Source of the DNA: Gammaproteobacteria bacterium
GTDB lineage: Bacteria; Pseudomonadota; Gammaproteobacteria; QOAV01
Length of the DNA: 8,476 bases
Assembly (NCBI GenBank): GCA_003972845.1
Contig: QOAV01000091.1
Coordinates: 1-8,476 of the forward strand
Direction: 5' to 3'
The notes under the pieces: model-generated
Told to the model about the DNA's origin: nothing
The model's input: only the letters and a program-made list of their open reading frames with translations
Database searches by the model: none
Position numbers and translations under genes: made by a program
Part shown: piece after piece, positions 6,864 through 8,476 of the stretch
How positions within the stretch are numbered: the first letter of the stretch is position 1
How the letters are laid out: each line of letters begins with the position of its first letter

Positions 6864-6869
6864 GGCCCG

Positions 6870-7352
6870 ATGTTTTACCTGGAACTATTCAAGCAGCTTG
6901 AGCGGCACAATGTCCGGTATCTGCTTGTTGGCGGCCTGGCAATGAACTTGCATGGCGTTCCGCGCATGACCATGGACATTGATATCATCCTTCTGCTGGA
7001 TGACAAAAATCTGGATTCCTTTATTGAAACGGCAAAGGCAATGAAACTGACGCCAGCAATTCCCGTAGCGCTGGAAGACATTCTTGACGCCGGAAAAAGG
7101 AAGCAATGGATCGACGAGAAAAATCTCATCGCGTTTCCGTTGCGCTCCGAGGATGGCGGCGCGCCCGCCCTTGACGTTGTATTGAGCCATAATCTTGATA
7201 TGGACACCGCGTTGAAAAATGCGTCAAAAAAGAAACTGGGGGATACCACGGTGCTGGTCGCATCAATCGACGACATGATCAAACTCAAACAACTCGCCGG
7301 GCGCAAACAGGACCTGTCCGACATTGAACAGCTTCAGAGGATAAAGCCGTGA
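6870..7352 (+). CDS. Small nucleotidyltransferase, toxin-antitoxin-like pair, upstream gene
   Basis: A 160-residue stand-alone nucleotidyltransferase of the polymerase-beta superfamily. The active-site pattern is visible: RYLLVGGLAMNLHGVPRMTM (16-35) gives the GG nucleotide-binding motif at 21-22, followed by DID with Asp36 and Asp38, and a likely third acid Asp102 in ALDVV. The C-terminal SIDDMIKLKQLAGRKQDLSD (132-151) is the usual closing element of this group. Such enzymes transfer a nucleotide to a protein or RNA target, and many occur in toxin-antitoxin or abortive-infection pairs. Its last four bases overlap the start of the 67-residue downstream gene. No ribosome-binding site precedes the ATG. 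Part of it is AT-richer than the surroundings (23 G/C in 60 bases at 6991-7050), suggesting acquisition by transfer. Target, and whether it is toxin or antitoxin, are unknown. Confidence 0.85.
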   Translation: MFYLELFKQLERHNVRYLLVGGLAMNLHGVPRMTMDIDIILLLDDKNLDSFIETAKAMKLTPAIPVALEDILDAGKRKQWIDEKNLIAFPLRSEDGGAPALDVVLSHNLDMDTALKNASKKKLGDTTVLVASIDDMIKLKQLAGRKQDLSDIEQLQRIKP

Positions 7353-7552
7353 CCGTCGAAAACAAACGCGCCGAACCCGGCGGCTACAGCTACGATGTCA
7401 GCAACGAACAACTGGCGGCATTCGCCAGACTCACCCCGCTCGAACGACTTCAATGGGTAGAAGACGCCCGGTTATTCACATTGATGGGACAGACAAAAGA
7501 AACCCGGCGGCGGCACGAAAATCTGCGGCGTGGTGGCTGGATTGATGATTAG
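7349..7552 (+). CDS. 67-residue partner of the nucleotidyltransferase, GTG start
   Basis: A small protein starting with GTG inside the stop codon of the preceding gene (GTGA, 7349-7352), so translation is almost certainly coupled. It is polar, with a helical core LTPLERLQWVEDARLFTLM (29-47) and a basic tail rich in Arg (RRRHENLRRGGW, 53-64). This pattern, a short protein with a LxPxERLxWxExAR core, is familiar directly after small nucleotidyltransferases of this kind, but I know no established function. By context it may be the second half of a toxin-antitoxin-like pair or a substrate-binding subunit. No nuclease or DNA-binding motif is evident. The gene appears complete and the insertion sequence to its right has not cut it. 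Confidence 0.75.
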   Translation: MTVENKRAEPGGYSYDVSNEQLAAFARLTPLERLQWVEDARLFTLMGQTKETRRRHENLRRGGWIDD

Positions 7553-7631
7553 GGGCGATGAATTGTATCTCGTGTCCGCGGAACTATATCGGAACAGACA
7601 CTGGAATTAAGTTATGTGAAAATCCTCTAGC

Positions 7632-7694
7632 CAATCTCCTCACAGCCAGTTGATAAACTGGCTGTTCATGTGAAGACAAACAAAGAGGAGATTG
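7632..7694 (+). promoter_or_regulatory. nested RNA fold hiding the transposase ribosome-binding site
   Basis: CAATCTCCTC (7632-7641) is the exact reverse complement of GAGGAGATTG (7685-7694), which contains the transposase Shine-Dalgarno (GAGGAG, 7685-7690). Directly inside it is a second perfect 10-bp hairpin, ACAGCCAGTT (7642-7651) with AACTGGCTGT (7656-7665), loop GATA. The two stems could stack, leaving 7666-7684 as a side bulge. In RNA this would block ribosome access. The same region is also where IS110-group elements encode their bridge RNA, so it may serve both purposes. Confidence 0.7.
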
Positions 7695-7697
7695 ACG

Positions 7698-8476
7698 ATG
7701 ACACATTACTGCGGAATCGATTTGCATTCAAACAACCACGTGGTCGTGGTGATTGACGAAAAAGACAGACGCGTGCTGGAGAAACGATTGCCGAATGACC
7801 TGTCGTTGACCTTGCTGGAACTCGCGCCGTATGCGGACTCCTTGTCTGGCGTCGCCGTGGAATCAACGTTCAACTGGTACTGGCTGGTCGATGGCTTGCA
7901 AGAAGCCGGTTTCTCCGTGAAGCTGGTCAACACCTGCGCGGTCAAGCAGTATGACGGGTTGAAGTACAGCGGTGACCGGCATGACGCCTACTGGCTGGCG
8001 CACTTGCTGCGTCTGGGCATCCTGCCGACGGGCTACATCTACCCGAAGGAAGAGCGCGCTGTCAGGGACTTGTTGCGCCGCCGCTTGTTTCTGGTGCGCA
8101 GCGCCAGCGCCCAGTTGATCAGCGTGCAAAGTCAGATATGGCGTAGTACCGGTATCCGGATCAAAAGCGCTGATCTGAAAAGATCGGGGATGGAATTGCC
8201 GGTGCTGGATGCGTTCACCCGTCAGGGCGTGGAATCCGGCCTGTCGGTTTATCACACGCTGGCTCACGAGATTAGCAGGATCGAACAAACGGTATCCGAT
8301 GCCATCAAGTTATCGGATGACTACCGGCTATTGCAAACCATCCGGGGCGTCGGCCCGATCCTGGCGCAGACGATCCAACTGGAAGTGGGTGATATCAACC
8401 GCTTCGCCAGCGCCGGGAAATTCGCCTCGTATTGCCGCTGTGTGCAAAGTGAGCGCGTGAGTAATGGCAAACGTAA
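7698..8476 (+). CDS. IS110-family DEDD transposase (recombinase), C-terminus cut by window edge
   Basis: Reading from the ATG at 7698 gives 259 complete codons open to the right edge. The N-terminal RuvC-like DEDD domain is present with its four acids: Asp8 in CGIDLHS, Glu55 in AVESTFNWYW, and Asp93 and Asp96 in SGDRHDAYWLAHLL (91-104). The stretch LRLGILPTGYIYPKEERAVR (104-123) is typical of this family. A coiled-coil-prone middle leads to the Transposase_20 domain, starting LLQTIRGVGPILAQTI (211-226) and FASAGKFASYCRCVQSE (236-252). Full-length relatives are about 340-400 residues, so the C-terminus, which includes the rest of the serine-containing domain, is missing here. In this family the enzyme recombines a circular intermediate with a target chosen by an element-encoded bridge RNA. 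Shine-Dalgarno GAGGAG at 7685-7690, seven bases from the ATG. No frameshift is visible. Confidence 0.95.
   Translation, partial: MTHYCGIDLHSNNHVVVVIDEKDRRVLEKRLPNDLSLTLLELAPYADSLSGVAVESTFNWYWLVDGLQEAGFSVKLVNTCAVKQYDGLKYSGDRHDAYWLAHLLRLGILPTGYIYPKEERAVRDLLRRRLFLVRSASAQLISVQSQIWRSTGIRIKSADLKRSGMELPVLDAFTRQGVESGLSVYHTLAHEISRIEQTVSDAIKLSDDYRLLQTIRGVGPILAQTIQLEVGDINRFASAGKFASYCRCVQSERVSNGKR

Larger units (their letters stand above)
7632..8476 (+). mobile_element. IS110-family insertion sequence, left part; right end outside window
   Basis: The transposase type defines the family. The exact left end cannot be fixed: it lies somewhere between the stop codon at 7552 and the start of the inverted repeats at 7632, so the limit given is the minimum. 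IS110 elements usually lack long terminal inverted repeats and target duplications, and none was seen. The preceding small gene is intact, so insertion was downstream of it. Confidence 0.85.

Noticed and set aside
7553..7631. exact left end or inverted repeat of the IS110 element
   Set aside because: No terminal repeat or target duplication can be recognised without the right end, so no boundary was assigned.

Overview
The window reads as ordinary proteobacterial chromosome followed by accessory sequence on the right. The organism is Gram-negative: a lipopolysaccharide inner-core pair opens the window. The coding style, the proton-pumping pyrophosphatase and the DsrC-fold protein suggest a beta- or gammaproteobacterium, perhaps one with sulfur or other energy-limited metabolism. 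That placement is inference from protein families, not from a marker gene.

Left block (1-1951): two lipopolysaccharide core genes start only 22 bases apart on opposite strands. On the minus strand is waaA, the Kdo transferase, whose last ~35 codons lie beyond the left edge. On the plus strand is a WaaE-type family 2 glycosyltransferase. Middle block (1952-4239): a 206-base leader with a candidate promoter, then hppA, the membrane proton pyrophosphatase, with the signature of the potassium-independent class, closed by a strong intrinsic terminator.

Central block (4240-6070): two plus-strand genes separated by 56 bases that hold a perfect 10-bp stem-loop. The first encodes a DsrC/TusE-fold protein that lacks both C-terminal redox cysteines but carries an extra ~50-residue acidic, five-cysteine insertion. 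The second encodes an unusual fusion: an HPF/RaiA ribosome-hibernation domain joined to sigma-70-like region 2 and region 4 segments. This pair is the most interesting part of the window. It could link a sulfur-relay-type protein to control of ribosomes and RNA polymerase, but that link is a hypothesis.

Right block (6071-8476): a small minus-strand CBM9-like protein without a signal peptide; an intrinsic terminator on the minus strand with no visible gene feeding it; a nucleotidyltransferase and a 67-residue partner overlapping by four bases, resembling a toxin-antitoxin-type module and starting from what looks like a leaderless promoter; and the 5' part of an IS110-family insertion sequence. 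The leader of the IS110 transposase can fold into a nested structure that hides its ribosome-binding site. The transposase runs off the right edge.

No tRNA, rRNA or CRISPR array was seen. No gene-free stretch is longer than about 210 bases.
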